From: Proteiniphilum sp.
Lineage (GTDB): Bacteria > Bacteroidota > Bacteroidia > Bacteroidales > Dysgonomonadaceae
Assembly (NCBI GenBank): GCA_012728465.1
Contig: JAAYFB010000109.1
Location: 1-13,822 of the forward strand
Direction: 5' to 3'
DNA: 13,822 nt
Shown here: piece by piece, positions 1 to 7,806 of the stretch
Layout of the letters: every line of letters begins with the position of its first letter
Numbering within the stretch: the first letter of the stretch is position 1
The notes under the pieces: generated by a model
Seen by the model: the letters and a program-made list of their open reading frames with translations, nothing else
Database searches by the model: none
What the model was told of the DNA's origin: nothing
Program-made: the position numbers and the translations under genes

Positions 1-534
1 CTATTAGTATCACTTATTCCAGAAGGGAGTGATATAGGTATATTGCAGGCCATCAGGGTGGGAGATAGGAGTGCAAATACTAGTATATTGAGGCGTCAGG
101 GAGCTCATGACTATCTTACAGAGATAGAATATAGCAATAGTGTTCACAATTTGTTATTCTCTGTTTACGATTCGGACCAGAATGAAATAAATATGTCTAG
201 ATTTTTTGACAAGCATCCAAATGTAAGGGGCGTTATTGTGCTTAACTCTCGAGGCAATGTTGTTTCTGATTTTCTGCATCGACATAATAAGCTAGGCATC
301 AAGGTGGTTTGCATCGACTTGACGGATGCTAATATAGTTTCATTGAAAGATGGTGGTATTGATTTCTTGATAGATCAAAATCCAAATTATCAGGGATATA
401 TGGCAATGAAAACACTTCTCGAGAATCTTATTTTAAAGCATAAGTCTAATGTTGAAAACTATATGCCATTAAATATTGTGACCAAAGAGACAGTTGATTT
501 ACAACAAGAGTTTAATGTATTGCAACGAATATAG
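1..534 (+). CDS. LacI-family transcriptional regulator, C-terminal part (5' end outside window)
   Basis: The reading frame is open from base 1 (first codons read LLVSLIPEGSDIG) and stops with TAG at 532-534, so about 177 C-terminal residues are visible and the DNA-binding head lies upstream. The segment resembles the second lobe of the periplasmic-binding-protein-like sensor domain of LacI regulators in Bacteroidota. It has a buried strand GVIVLNS, then GIKVVCIDLTDANIV, then the signature IDFLIDQNPNYQGYMAMKTL, where these proteins read 'idfli.Q.p..qGy', and a closing NYMPLNIVTKETV. The family binds a sugar or sugar phosphate and controls nearby carbohydrate genes. The helix-turn-helix and the effector cannot be judged here. 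A TTG at 43 is an internal codon, not a start. The next gene is 106 bp away and has its own promoter, so the two need not be co-transcribed. Confidence 0.8.
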   Translation, partial: LLVSLIPEGSDIGILQAIRVGDRSANTSILRRQGAHDYLTEIEYSNSVHNLLFSVYDSDQNEINMSRFFDKHPNVRGVIVLNSRGNVVSDFLHRHNKLGIKVVCIDLTDANIVSLKDGGIDFLIDQNPNYQGYMAMKTLLENLILKHKSNVENYMPLNIVTKETVDLQQEFNVLQRI

Positions 535-580
535 CCGACCAATTATTTCTTTTCATAAGCACTCAATTTTTTTTGATTTG

Positions 581-588
581 TAACTTTG
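581..588 (+). promoter_or_regulatory. -7 promoter element of the alpha/beta hydrolase gene
   Basis: TAACTTTG matches the Bacteroidota -7 consensus TAnnTTTG. It lies 52 bases before the ATG at 641, leaving a short AT-rich leader. I saw no convincing TTTG at the -33 position. Confidence 0.55.
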
Positions 589-640
589 AGGTGTTGCATT
601 TTCATAAACCTTATGTTCAAAAAATTGTTTACTACTTATT

Positions 641-1399
641 ATGAGAAGAGAAAAAGTAACATTTACAAACTCGCAAGGTCTGCGCTTGTCTGGCTCAATA
701 GAGCTACCTGAAGATGCGTCTCCTAAAGCATTCGCCATTTTTTCGCATTGTTTCACGTGCAATAAGAATCTTATAAATGTAAAGTTCATTTCTGAAACTA
801 TGAGTCAAAACAGGATTGCTACTTTACGTTTCGATTTTACTGGACTAGGTGATAGCGAAGGAGATTTTTCCAAAACTGACTTTACTTCAAATCTAGATGA
901 CTTGATACATGCTGCTCGTTTTTTGGAGGATAATTATGAGGCTCCTAAATTATTGGTAGGACATTCACTAGGTGGTGCAGCATCTATATTGGTTGCCGAC
1001 CAAATTGAATCAGTAAAGGCAATCACTACAATTGGTACACCATCTACACTTGATCATATCAGAAGGGTCTTTTCTAGTAAAATGAGCGAGATAATGGGTG
1101 TTGGCAGTGCTATGGTGGATGTGGCTGGAAGAGATGTGGAGATTGGCAGAGCTTTTGTCGAAGATTTATCTCGCTACAATATTAAGAGGACTCTTAACGG
1201 ACTCGATAAACCTATTCTTATTATGCACTCACCAGATGATGATATGGTAGGCATTAACCATGCAACTGATATTTTTATGGCTGCAAGGCACCCAAAGAGT
1301 TTTATCTCGCTTGATAATGTTGATCATCTTATCAAAAACATCAAAGATGCTCGCTATGTGGGTGGATTGATAAGTGCTTGGGCTAGTAGATATATTTAA
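641..1399 (+). CDS. alpha/beta hydrolase (serine hydrolase, stand-alone relative of hydrolase-OsmC fusions)
   Basis: This 252-residue cytoplasmic protein has no signal peptide. It carries the full alpha/beta-hydrolase set: the oxyanion-hole region AIFSHCFTC (32-40), the RFDFTGLGDSEGDF loop (63-76), the nucleophile elbow GHSLGG with Ser109, an acid in HSPDDDMVG (Asp200 or Asp201) and the catalytic His229 in NVDHLI. The HCFTC and RFDFTGLG.SEGDF signatures are typical of the N-terminal half of bifunctional alpha/beta hydrolase/OsmC proteins of about 400 residues. Here the protein stops after AWASRYI, where the OsmC domain would begin in those fusions. The substrate is unknown; an esterase or acyl-hydrolase role is family-level inference. 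The gene has its own -7 element and converges on the M15 peptidase gene, with only 19 bp between the two stop codons. Confidence 0.88.
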   Translation: MRREKVTFTNSQGLRLSGSIELPEDASPKAFAIFSHCFTCNKNLINVKFISETMSQNRIATLRFDFTGLGDSEGDFSKTDFTSNLDDLIHAARFLEDNYEAPKLLVGHSLGGAASILVADQIESVKAITTIGTPSTLDHIRRVFSSKMSEIMGVGSAMVDVAGRDVEIGRAFVEDLSRYNIKRTLNGLDKPILIMHSPDDDMVGINHATDIFMAARHPKSFISLDNVDHLIKNIKDARYVGGLISAWASRYI

Positions 1400-1418
1400 T
1401 TGTAGGCTCTAAATTCTG

Positions 1419-2102
1419 TCATTTCTCAAAATGATGGTCGTCATAGTATCTAGAAAACTGGTGTCCCCATTTGTACCCCATTTTTTTGAATTCTTTCACC
1501 ACGATGTGTTCTATATGAAGAGTTCCATTTATTGTTGTGTCTAGCACCGCACCTTCGGGTTGATTGGGGCAGTTCTCTTTTTTCCATCTCAATGGGTTAA
1601 ATCGTGGGTTGATATCAATTGCCATTCCGTGGGCATGTTTTGAGTAAGATACATTTCTGTAGCAAAAGCTATATGTATTGTTGTCAGCCATAGATAAACT
1701 GTCGCTCCAATTATATTGTACGACAGGTATTGCTTTATCTATCACAAATCCACTATCTAACATAAACTTAAATATGTGTCTTACATCTTCTTCTAGCTTC
1801 TTGTTGGTTAAAATTTGTCCTTTGTGAGTTCTGTTATCAGTAGATAAATATTGAACGTCAATTAATACCAGCTGGTCTATAACTGTTTTTGGGGCTTTAG
1901 TATTCTTTACTGCCTCCTCGAATGTCATGTCCGAGTCGATAATAATGGTATCCACCTTTTCTGCAATTGGTTCTAGTTTGTTATCTGAACTAATTTCAGT
2001 TATAGTAGTTTCGTTATTATCGCTACTATTATTTTTGTTTGTGCACGAGATGACAAAAATAAGCAGAATAATAATCCAATAATGTTTAACGTTAGAAGTC
2101 AT
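1419..2102 (-). CDS. M15-family zinc metallopeptidase lipoprotein (D-Ala-D-Ala carboxypeptidase-like)
   Basis: The 227-residue protein begins with a type II signal peptide: hydrophobic WIIILLIFVIS, then Cys20 as the predicted lipidation site. An asparagine/serine/threonine-rich tether follows (21-45). The C-terminal half holds the M15 signature SKHAHGMAID (154-163), in which His156 and Asp163 are the expected zinc ligands, and the closing motif GYKWG...DDHHFE (209-226), which supplies the remaining His ligand and catalytic acid. M15 enzymes trim D-alanine or other peptide bonds in peptidoglycan. As a lipoprotein it should act in the periplasm; residues after Cys20 lack the acidic surface-export signal known in Bacteroidota. 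The ATG lies 16 bp after the dnaX stop, so both are probably one transcript. The exact bond cleaved cannot be told. Confidence 0.85.
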   Translation of the reverse strand: MTSNVKHYWIIILLIFVISCTNKNNSSDNNETTITEISSDNKLEPIAEKVDTIIIDSDMTFEEAVKNTKAPKTVIDQLVLIDVQYLSTDNRTHKGQILTNKKLEEDVRHIFKFMLDSGFVIDKAIPVVQYNWSDSLSMADNNTYSFCYRNVSYSKHAHGMAIDINPRFNPLRWKKENCPNQPEGAVLDTTINGTLHIEHIVVKEFKKMGYKWGHQFSRYYDDHHFEK

Positions 2103-2118
2103 TTAGTAGTCATCATGA

Positions 2119-3897
2119 TTAGGTTATCTCCAAATCAAACTCATTGGAAAGCTTTTGTAGGGCTGGATTCTCATCTACTAAGTTGTCAAATAAGTCACGT
2201 TTGGTTAAAGGTTTCTCTAATATTGGTGCATCTGAAATAGTTATTTTCATTGTTATATTATCGTTTTTCAGATTAGTTCTGATAAACGACATAAGTGGCA
2301 CACTGGCTTCTTCAAGAAACTCTTTGTTGATGTCAGTGCTTACTTCCACTTCAAACATGTTATCGTCGAGCAGTTTTATTTTGCTATTCATCATAGTGTT
2401 TCTTAGCATAACCTCTTTTTTCAGGTTGGAGTAGTACTTACTCCATTCTGCTAATAAATCTTGCTCTGTAAACGCTTCGTTGTTTTGAGTTGGCTTAGTT
2501 GTTACTGCTGTCGTTTCTGAAGGTTCATTATTGTTAATTCCTTTGCTTGCAGCAGCCAAAGAAACGCCCATGTTAAGTATAGCCTTTCCCTTTTTGGTTT
2601 TTACTGTTGTATCTGTTTTTTGCTGTTGTGTTGGCTCTGCTATTGTGTTTGTGCTGGCAGTAGATGATTGATAGTTGTTAGCTTGAGGCACCTGTTGTCC
2701 TTCTGTCGATGGGGTAGGTGCATTGCTAGCCACTGCTGGCTGAGTAGATTGTACTATTGGCTTTATAGAGTTGCTTGTCACTCGCGGTGCCGAGGGATTG
2801 GGGTTGTCGATGAGCTGACATAGTTTTATGAATGTAAGCTCAAGCAACAACCGTTTGTTTTTGCTTAGTCGATATTCCAAATCGCTCTTGTTTGCTATCT
2901 CAATTGCATTATAAAGAAAGAGTGTATCACATTTTTGTGCTGTGTCTATGTACCTTTGTCTAATTGAAGCTCCAACTTCAAATAGTTGTGCGGTAGCTGG
3001 ATCTTTGCATACCAGAAGGTCTCGGAAGTGAGATGATATGCCGCTAATTATATATTGACCCTCAAAGCCTCTGTTAATAATGTCATTAAGTGTCAATAAG
3101 CTATTTACGACGTCACCATTCAAAATGGAGTCTGTGAGCCTAAAGTAATATTCAAAATCTAAAACATTTAGGTTTTCTATGACTGCTTTGTAAGTAACCT
3201 GGCCTGCAGTGTAGCTTGCTGTTTGGTCAAATATTGAAAGAGCATCTCTCATCCCTCCATCGGCCTTTTGTGCAATAATGTTTAGTGCCTCAGGCTCGGC
3301 TGTCACATTTTCATTTTTTGCAACATATTGCAAGTGGTTTACTATATCGGATATGCTTATTCTATTGAAATCATATACCTGACATCTTGATAGAATTGTA
3401 GGAATAATTTTATGCTTTTCTGTTGTTGCTAATATAAATATTGCATGAGCTGGTGGTTCCTCTAGTGTTTTAAGAAATGAGTTGAACGCAGATTGAGATA
3501 GCATATGTACCTCGTCAATAATATATACCTTATACTTTCCTATCTGAGGTGGTATCCTAACTTGATCTATTAGTGCTCTGATATCATCTACGGAGTTATT
3601 TGATGCAGCATCAAGTTCGTGAATGTTGTATGAGCGTTGTTCATTGAAGGATACACAGGATTCGCACTCGTTGCATGCTTCATATTCGTCAGTTATGTTA
3701 AGGCAATTGATTGTTTTTGCAAATATACGTGCACAAGTTGTCTTTCCAACTCCCCTAGGTCCACAAAAAAGATAAGCATGAGCAAGTTTATTGGTAGCTA
3801 TAGCATTCTTTAATGTTGTGGTAAGAGCCTCTTGTCCTATGACAGAGCGAAATGTAGATGGTCTGTATTTTCTAGCCGAAACGATATAGTTGTCCAT
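2119..3897 (-). CDS. dnaX: DNA polymerase III subunit gamma/tau
   Basis: The 592-residue clamp-loader ATPase loads the sliding clamp and couples polymerase to helicase. The AAA+ core is intact: Walker A GPRGVGKT (46-53), a zinc module with Cys65, Cys75, Cys78 and Cys81, Walker B IIDEVH (126-131), sensor 1 ATTE (157-160), the SRC arginine finger (170-172) and sensor 2 GGMRDA (214-219). Domain III runs to about 365, followed by a Gln/Thr/Ser/Pro-rich linker (about 370-475) and a C-terminal domain from about 477 that would contact polymerase. Length fits full tau. Codons 435-436 (AAA AAG, preceded by C) form a possible slippery site; a -1 shift there meets a TAA at 2575-2573, giving a gamma-like product of about 441 residues (see findings). 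The ATG at 3897 follows a good -7 element. The M15 lipoprotein gene follows after 16 bp. Confidence 0.96.
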   Translation of the reverse strand: MDNYIVSARKYRPSTFRSVIGQEALTTTLKNAIATNKLAHAYLFCGPRGVGKTTCARIFAKTINCLNITDEYEACNECESCVSFNEQRSYNIHELDAASNNSVDDIRALIDQVRIPPQIGKYKVYIIDEVHMLSQSAFNSFLKTLEEPPAHAIFILATTEKHKIIPTILSRCQVYDFNRISISDIVNHLQYVAKNENVTAEPEALNIIAQKADGGMRDALSIFDQTASYTAGQVTYKAVIENLNVLDFEYYFRLTDSILNGDVVNSLLTLNDIINRGFEGQYIISGISSHFRDLLVCKDPATAQLFEVGASIRQRYIDTAQKCDTLFLYNAIEIANKSDLEYRLSKNKRLLLELTFIKLCQLIDNPNPSAPRVTSNSIKPIVQSTQPAVASNAPTPSTEGQQVPQANNYQSSTASTNTIAEPTQQQKTDTTVKTKKGKAILNMGVSLAAASKGINNNEPSETTAVTTKPTQNNEAFTEQDLLAEWSKYYSNLKKEVMLRNTMMNSKIKLLDDNMFEVEVSTDINKEFLEEASVPLMSFIRTNLKNDNITMKITISDAPILEKPLTKRDLFDNLVDENPALQKLSNEFDLEIT

Positions 3898-3919
3898 AAA
3901 ATCAATATATTATTAAAGA

Positions 3920-3927
3920 CAAATGTA
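3920..3927 (-). promoter_or_regulatory. -7 promoter element of dnaX
   Basis: On the minus strand the sequence is TACATTTG, an exact match to TAnnTTTG, 22 bases before the dnaX ATG. It is divergent from the promoter of the lipoprotein operon that starts at 4020. Confidence 0.65.
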
Positions 3928-3989
3928 CGAAAAATAATCAGTTTCTCAATTCCTTTAATCTATTGGCAGTTCAATTCGACTAAATTTAG

Positions 3990-3997
3990 TACATTTA
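3990..3997 (+). promoter_or_regulatory. probable -7 promoter element of the lipoprotein operon
   Basis: TACATTTA differs from TAnnTTTG only in the last base and lies 22 bases before the ATG at 4020. A TTG at 3963-3965 is a candidate -33 element, 24 bases upstream. Confidence 0.45.
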
Positions 3998-4019
3998 CAC
4001 CCAAATTAATATACGATAG

Positions 4020-4997
4020 ATGATTACAAAGTTTTCACTAATAGTAGCATTAAGTGCTTCTTCACTCTTGATGTTATCATGCTCTTCGAGCAAAAAGATG
4101 CAAAGTGACTCCATTAATGTCGGCAGTGAGCTACTGACCGATGATATTATTATTCCAGATACTTTTGTTTTACCAGATATGCCATCTGATCTTACGGACA
4201 CTGATGCACGTGCCGAGTATCTAGTGATGCACTACTGGGACAAATTTGACTTTGATGACGAGAAGTTAATATCTATGCCTGAGGTCACAGAACAGGCTTT
4301 TGTTGATTACATAAATATTCTTTATTACGTGCCTTTTGCTAAAGCTGAGGAGTCTCTTAAGTTTACTTTAAGTAGGGCAGAGCAAAATAGTAAGATGTAT
4401 GAGTACTTTGGAACTCTTTTCGAGAAATATTATTATGAGGCAAACTCTCCTTTCATGAACGAGGAGTTCTATATACCCGTACTTAAAGAGCTGGTCTCTT
4501 CTAAACTTTTAAATGATAGTGATAAATCTAGATATTCATTTCAGCTTGATATGAGTATGAAAAATAGGGTGGGTAGCTCCGCTACTGATTTCACTTTCAC
4601 CTTATCTTCTGGAGTGTCTCGTAAGCTTAGTTCTGTCAAAAGTGAATATTTGATTTTGATGTTTTCTAATCCCGATTGTAGTACCTGTGCTGCAGTGACT
4701 GATGCAATGCTAAAATCTGAGGTTTTGAATAAAGTTTATGCTATGAACAATACTACTAGAACAATGATAACTACATTGAACGTTTACCCCTTTGAGGATA
4801 TAGATGAGTGGGAGGCGCAGCTTCCATCTCTACCATCAAACTGGATTAATGCATATGATAAGGGAATGACAATTACTAAGCAAAAGCTTTACGATATTAA
4901 GGCAACGCCAACTATATATCTGCTTGATAGCAACAAGAAGATTATTTTAAAGGATACAACGCTTGAAACTATTGAGTCGTTTTTCGAGATTCCATAG
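4020..4997 (+). CDS. DUF5106 / thioredoxin-fold lipoprotein
   Basis: This is a 325-residue envelope lipoprotein. The signal peptide ends in LLMLS with Cys21 as the lipidation site, and a serine/lysine tether follows. Residues about 60-185 match the helical DUF5106 region common in Bacteroidales (ARAEYLVMHYWDKFDF, PEVTEQAFVDYI, NSPFMNEEFYIPVL). A thioredoxin-like domain follows from about 186: GSSATDFTF, a strand LILMFSNP, redox pair Cys220-Ser-Thr-Cys223, and the conserved cis-proline loop KATPTIYLLD (Pro297). The CxxC predicts periplasmic thiol-disulfide exchange, such as reducing or repairing envelope proteins; the partner is unknown. It is divergent from dnaX and followed after 53 bp by the DUF1080 lipoprotein gene with no visible promoter between them, so the two are probably co-transcribed. 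Confidence 0.85.
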   Translation: MITKFSLIVALSASSLLMLSCSSSKKMQSDSINVGSELLTDDIIIPDTFVLPDMPSDLTDTDARAEYLVMHYWDKFDFDDEKLISMPEVTEQAFVDYINILYYVPFAKAEESLKFTLSRAEQNSKMYEYFGTLFEKYYYEANSPFMNEEFYIPVLKELVSSKLLNDSDKSRYSFQLDMSMKNRVGSSATDFTFTLSSGVSRKLSSVKSEYLILMFSNPDCSTCAAVTDAMLKSEVLNKVYAMNNTTRTMITTLNVYPFEDIDEWEAQLPSLPSNWINAYDKGMTITKQKLYDIKATPTIYLLDSNKKIILKDTTLETIESFFEIP

Positions 4998-5050
4998 TAT
5001 TATTCGTTATTATATAGGTCAATCAAATAATTAAACAACAAAAATATCAA

Positions 5051-5857
5051 ATGAAAAAAAGCTATTCAATTTTAATCGTCTCGCTTGTTGCTTTTGTGTT
5101 TGCATCATGCAATCAAAACAAAGCTAAAGATAGGGATAACACAGTTGCTGAAAACTGGGTACAGCTATTTAATGGTAAAGATTTAGATGGTTGGACAGTG
5201 AAAATAAAGGGTTATGACTTGGGTGAAAACTTCGGTAATACTTTTCGTGTAGAAGATGGCATGATGCGTGTTAATTATGATGCATACGAAACTTTTGACG
5301 AACGTTATGGACATATTTTCTATAAAGATGAGTTTTCGAACTATAAAATACGTGTTGAATATAGAATTCATGGAGAGCAATGTCCTCAAGCTCCAGGATG
5401 GGCTTATCGCAATAGTGGTATCATGATTCATGGTCAAACACCAGAATCCATGTATGTTGATCAAGACTTTCCTACATCTATTGAGGTGCAGTTATTAGGT
5501 AGCGACTCTACTGTAGAGCGTACTAATATGAATCTTTGTACGCCAGGCACAAACGTTGAGATGAATGGAGAGCTAAAACTTGAACATTGTATTAACTCGA
5601 ACTCTGAACTATTTTTTGGAGATGATTGGGTTACCGCTGAAGTTGAGGTGCACGGCAATGATGTAATCCATCACATTGTTAATGGCGACACTGTACTGAC
5701 ATATAACAAGCCACAGCTTGATGAAAGAGATTCTACTTTTCCTCTTCTTGTCAAATTGAATGGAGGAGATATTATGCTAAACAAGGGTACTATTTCTCTT
5801 CAAAGCGAAGGGCACCCTATTGATTTCAGAAAAGTTGAGATATTGGTATTAGACTAA
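5051..5857 (+). CDS. DUF1080 / 3-keto-disaccharide hydrolase family lipoprotein
   Basis: The 268-residue lipoprotein has signal peptide SILIVSLVAFVFAS and Cys20 as the lipidation site. The rest is one DUF1080 domain, a concanavalin-like beta-sandwich: opening WVQLFNGKDLDGWTVK (36-51), then GHIFYKDEFSNYKIRVEYR, then the core NSGIMIHG and SIEVQLLG, and a closing RKVEILVLD. Some members cleave 3-keto-glycosides; others are described only as glycan-binding or uncharacterised, so activity on a modified sugar is inference. The residues after Cys20 (NQNKAKD) lack an acidic surface-export cluster, suggesting a periplasm-facing anchor. It is the second gene of a probable operon with the thioredoxin-fold lipoprotein and ends 33 bp before a strong terminator. 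Confidence 0.86.
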   Translation: MKKSYSILIVSLVAFVFASCNQNKAKDRDNTVAENWVQLFNGKDLDGWTVKIKGYDLGENFGNTFRVEDGMMRVNYDAYETFDERYGHIFYKDEFSNYKIRVEYRIHGEQCPQAPGWAYRNSGIMIHGQTPESMYVDQDFPTSIEVQLLGSDSTVERTNMNLCTPGTNVEMNGELKLEHCINSNSELFFGDDWVTAEVEVHGNDVIHHIVNGDTVLTYNKPQLDERDSTFPLLVKLNGGDIMLNKGTISLQSEGHPIDFRKVEILVLD

Positions 5858-5889
5858 TATTATCTGATATTATATCATATATTTAAAGC

Positions 5890-5927
5890 AAAAAAATCCC
5901 GCTCTCATGAATGAGGCGGGATTTTTT
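5890..5927. terminator. bidirectional intrinsic terminator between the DUF1080 gene and pckA
   Basis: A GC-rich hairpin pairs ATCCCGC with GCGGGAT and extends through CTCA/TGAG around a TGAA loop, with one bulged T. It is flanked by an A run on the left and a T run on the right, so it can end transcription from both sides: the lipoprotein operon on + and pckA (stop at 5949) on -. Confidence 0.9.
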
Positions 5928-5948
5928 ATTATGTACTATATTGTAATA

Positions 5949-7541
5949 TTACAATTGTGGTCCCGAAGGAATTAATGCTTTAGCAGCATCTGTGTCACAA
6001 TATTGTTTGAAGTTTTCAATATACATGCCAGCAAGTTTCTTTGCTTTTTCCTCCCATTGTGAAGTCTCTGCATATGTGTCACGTGGGTCTAGAAGACCTT
6101 CAGATACATTGTTTAGCTTCACTGGAACTGTTAAGTTCATGATTGGGATATGACGTGTTTCTGCTTTTTCGATTGAGCCATCGATGATAGCATCAATGAT
6201 AGCACGAGTGTCTTTAAGTGAAATACGTTTTCCTGTTCCGTTCCATCCAGTGTTTACTAAGTAAGCTTTAGCGTTATGTTGGTTCATTTTTTCAACTAAA
6301 CGTTGTGCATACATTGTTGGGTGAAGAGTCAAGAATGCCTCACCAAATGCTGGAGAGAAAGATGGTTGTGGCTCAGTGATACCGCGCTCAGTTCCTGCTA
6401 ATTTAGATGTAAATCCGCATAGGAAGTGGTATTGTGCTTGATTGTCATCCAAAATAGATACTGGAGGCAATACACCAAATGCATCTGCTGACAAGTAGAT
6501 AATTTTGTCTGCGTGTCCAGCACGTGATGGAAGAACAATTTTGTTTATGTGATGGATTGGGTAAGAAACGCGAGTGTTCTCAGTAGTCGAACCATCAGAG
6601 TAGTCGATTTCACCATTGTCGTTAACAGTTACGTTCTCAAGTAGTGCGTCGCGACGGATAGCTCTCCAGATGTCTGGTTCGTTTTCTTCGCTTAGGTTGA
6701 TAACTTTTGCGTAGCAACCACCTTCGTAGTTAAATACACCGTGGTCATCCCATCCGTGCTCGTCGTCACCAATTAGGAAACGTTTTGGATCAGCTGATAG
6801 AGTTGTTTTTCCTGTTCCTGAAAGACCGAAGAATACAGCTACATCACCTTCCGAACCTACGTTTGCAGAGCAGTGCATAGATGCAATACCTTTTAGTGGT
6901 AAATAGTAGTTCATAAGAGCGAAAATACCTTTTTTCATCTCACCACCATACCATGTTCCACCAATAACTTGCATTTTTTGAGTAAGATCAAACAGAGTAA
7001 AGTTCTCTGAGTTTAATCCTTGCTCTTGCCATTTGTCGTTTGTAGTTTTTGATCCGTTCAAACAAACAAAATCTGGTTCACCATAGTGATCCAATTCGTA
7101 GTGTGAAGGACGGATAAACATGTTTGTTACAAAGTGAGCTTGCCAAGCAACCTCCATGATAAAGCGAACTTTCATGCGAGTATCTTCGTTTGTACCGCAG
7201 AATGTATCAACAACATATAGTTTCTTTGCTGTCGAAAGTTGTTTAGAAACTAATCCTTTGCAATAGTTGAAAGTTTCTGGAGTACATGGACGGTTGATAG
7301 ATCCATCCCACCATAGTGTATCTCTTGTAACGTCATCTTCAACAATGAACTTGTCTTTTGGTGAGCGACCTGTAAACTTTCCAGTATAAACTGCAACTGC
7401 ACCAGTTTTGGTAAGTTTGGCTTGCTCGAACCCTTTGTTCTCTGGGCTCATTTCATCCTGAAATAGGATTTCGTACGATGGGTTGTGAACGATTTCAAAA
7501 TCGCCAACAATTCCATACTTGCTTAAATCTAATTTTGACAT
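5949..7541 (-). CDS. pckA: phosphoenolpyruvate carboxykinase (ATP)
   Basis: The 530-residue cytoplasmic enzyme interconverts oxaloacetate + ATP with PEP + CO2 + ADP. In fermenting Bacteroidales it usually runs towards oxaloacetate, fixing CO2 on the path to succinate and propionate. Visible elements are the substrate-binding TGRSPKDKF with Arg59, the Lys/His metal region [13 protein letters not shown] (195-207), the P-loop GLSGTGKTT (239-247), kinase-2 IGDDEHGW (257-264) with the metal-binding aspartates, and the adenine-side [12 protein letters not shown] (428-439). Length is normal and nothing is missing. Codons look more biased to preferred synonyms than in the neighbours, as expected for a highly expressed gene. 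The ATG at 7541 lies downstream of a -7 element, with a palindrome at the predicted start of transcription. It is transcribed divergently from upp. Confidence 0.97.
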   Translation of the reverse strand: MSKLDLSKYGIVGDFEIVHNPSYEILFQDEMSPENKGFEQAKLTKTGAVAVYTGKFTGRSPKDKFIVEDDVTRDTLWWDGSINRPCTPETFNYCKGLVSKQLSTAKKLYVVDTFCGTNEDTRMKVRFIMEVAWQAHFVTNMFIRPSHYELDHYGEPDFVCLNGSKTTNDKWQEQGLNSENFTLFDLTQKMQVIGGTWYGGEMKKGIFALMNYYLPLKGIASMHCSANVGSEGDVAVFFGLSGTGKTTLSADPKRFLIGDDEHGWDDHGVFNYEGGCYAKVINLSEENEPDIWRAIRRDALLENVTVNDNGEIDYSDGSTTENTRVSYPIHHINKIVLPSRAGHADKIIYLSADAFGVLPPVSILDDNQAQYHFLCGFTSKLAGTERGITEPQPSFSPAFGEAFLTLHPTMYAQRLVEKMNQHNAKAYLVNTGWNGTGKRISLKDTRAIIDAIIDGSIEKAETRHIPIMNLTVPVKLNNVSEGLLDPRDTYAETSQWEEKAKKLAGMYIENFKQYCDTDAAKALIPSGPQL

Positions 7542-7603
7542 GTTGTTAATAATTTTGTTTGTTTGAATTATTGTTTTATCTAATTGCTTCTACTTTGTGT
7601 AAG

Positions 7604-7620
7604 TGATAACCTAATTATCA
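7604..7620. promoter_or_regulatory. operator-like palindrome at the pckA transcription start
   Basis: TGATAA and TTATCA form a perfect 6-bp inverted repeat separated by five bases. It begins four bases downstream of the pckA -7 element on the minus strand, so it should cover the start point. That is a typical place for a repressor site; the binding protein is unknown. The site is short and AT-rich, so chance is possible. Confidence 0.4.
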
Positions 7621-7624
7621 TTTG

Positions 7625-7632
7625 CAAAAATA
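7625..7632 (-). promoter_or_regulatory. -7 promoter element of pckA
   Basis: The minus strand reads TATTTTTG, matching TAnnTTTG. It leaves a leader of roughly 75 bases before the pckA ATG. A TTG lies 24 bases further upstream, the same spacing seen for the lipoprotein operon at 4020. Confidence 0.5.
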
Positions 7633-7683
7633 AATGATATTGTTGAGAAAAAAAAACAATTAGAGAAAATTTTCCGTAATTAC

Positions 7684-7706
7684 ATGTTTTTTGTTACAAA
7701 ACACAT
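7684..7706. promoter_or_regulatory. 11-1-11 inverted repeat midway between pckA and upp promoters
   Basis: The arms ATGTTTTTTGT and ACAAAACACAT flank a single T and match as inverted repeats with one mismatch. The centre, at about 7695, is 63 bases from the near edge of each -7 element (7632 and 7758), so one bound dimer could serve both divergent promoters. The size and symmetry suit an activator or repressor dimer; its identity is not visible. Confidence 0.45.
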
Positions 7707-7757
7707 ATAAATCAACAAAAAGAGTTCTTGAAAGTTCATCATTGACTTCAAAAGCAC

Positions 7758-7765
7758 TACCTTTG
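7758..7765 (+). promoter_or_regulatory. -7 promoter element of upp
   Basis: TACCTTTG matches TAnnTTTG exactly, 41 bases before the upp ATG. The downstream nucleotidase gene probably shares this transcript. Confidence 0.65.
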
Positions 7766-7806
7766 CTCCAATTTAAATAATAATAAACAGAAAAAATCAA
7801 ATCAAT

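Noticed and set aside
43..45. TTG at 43 as start of the LacI-type gene
   Set aside because: The frame is open to base 1 with family-like sequence, and the protein would lack its DNA-binding domain and half of its sensor domain.
1419..1434. Hairpin TCATTT-CTCA-AAATGA between the convergent hydrolase and M15 genes as terminator
   Set aside because: The stem is only six AT-rich pairs, includes the M15 stop codon, and has no T run. It is too weak to call.
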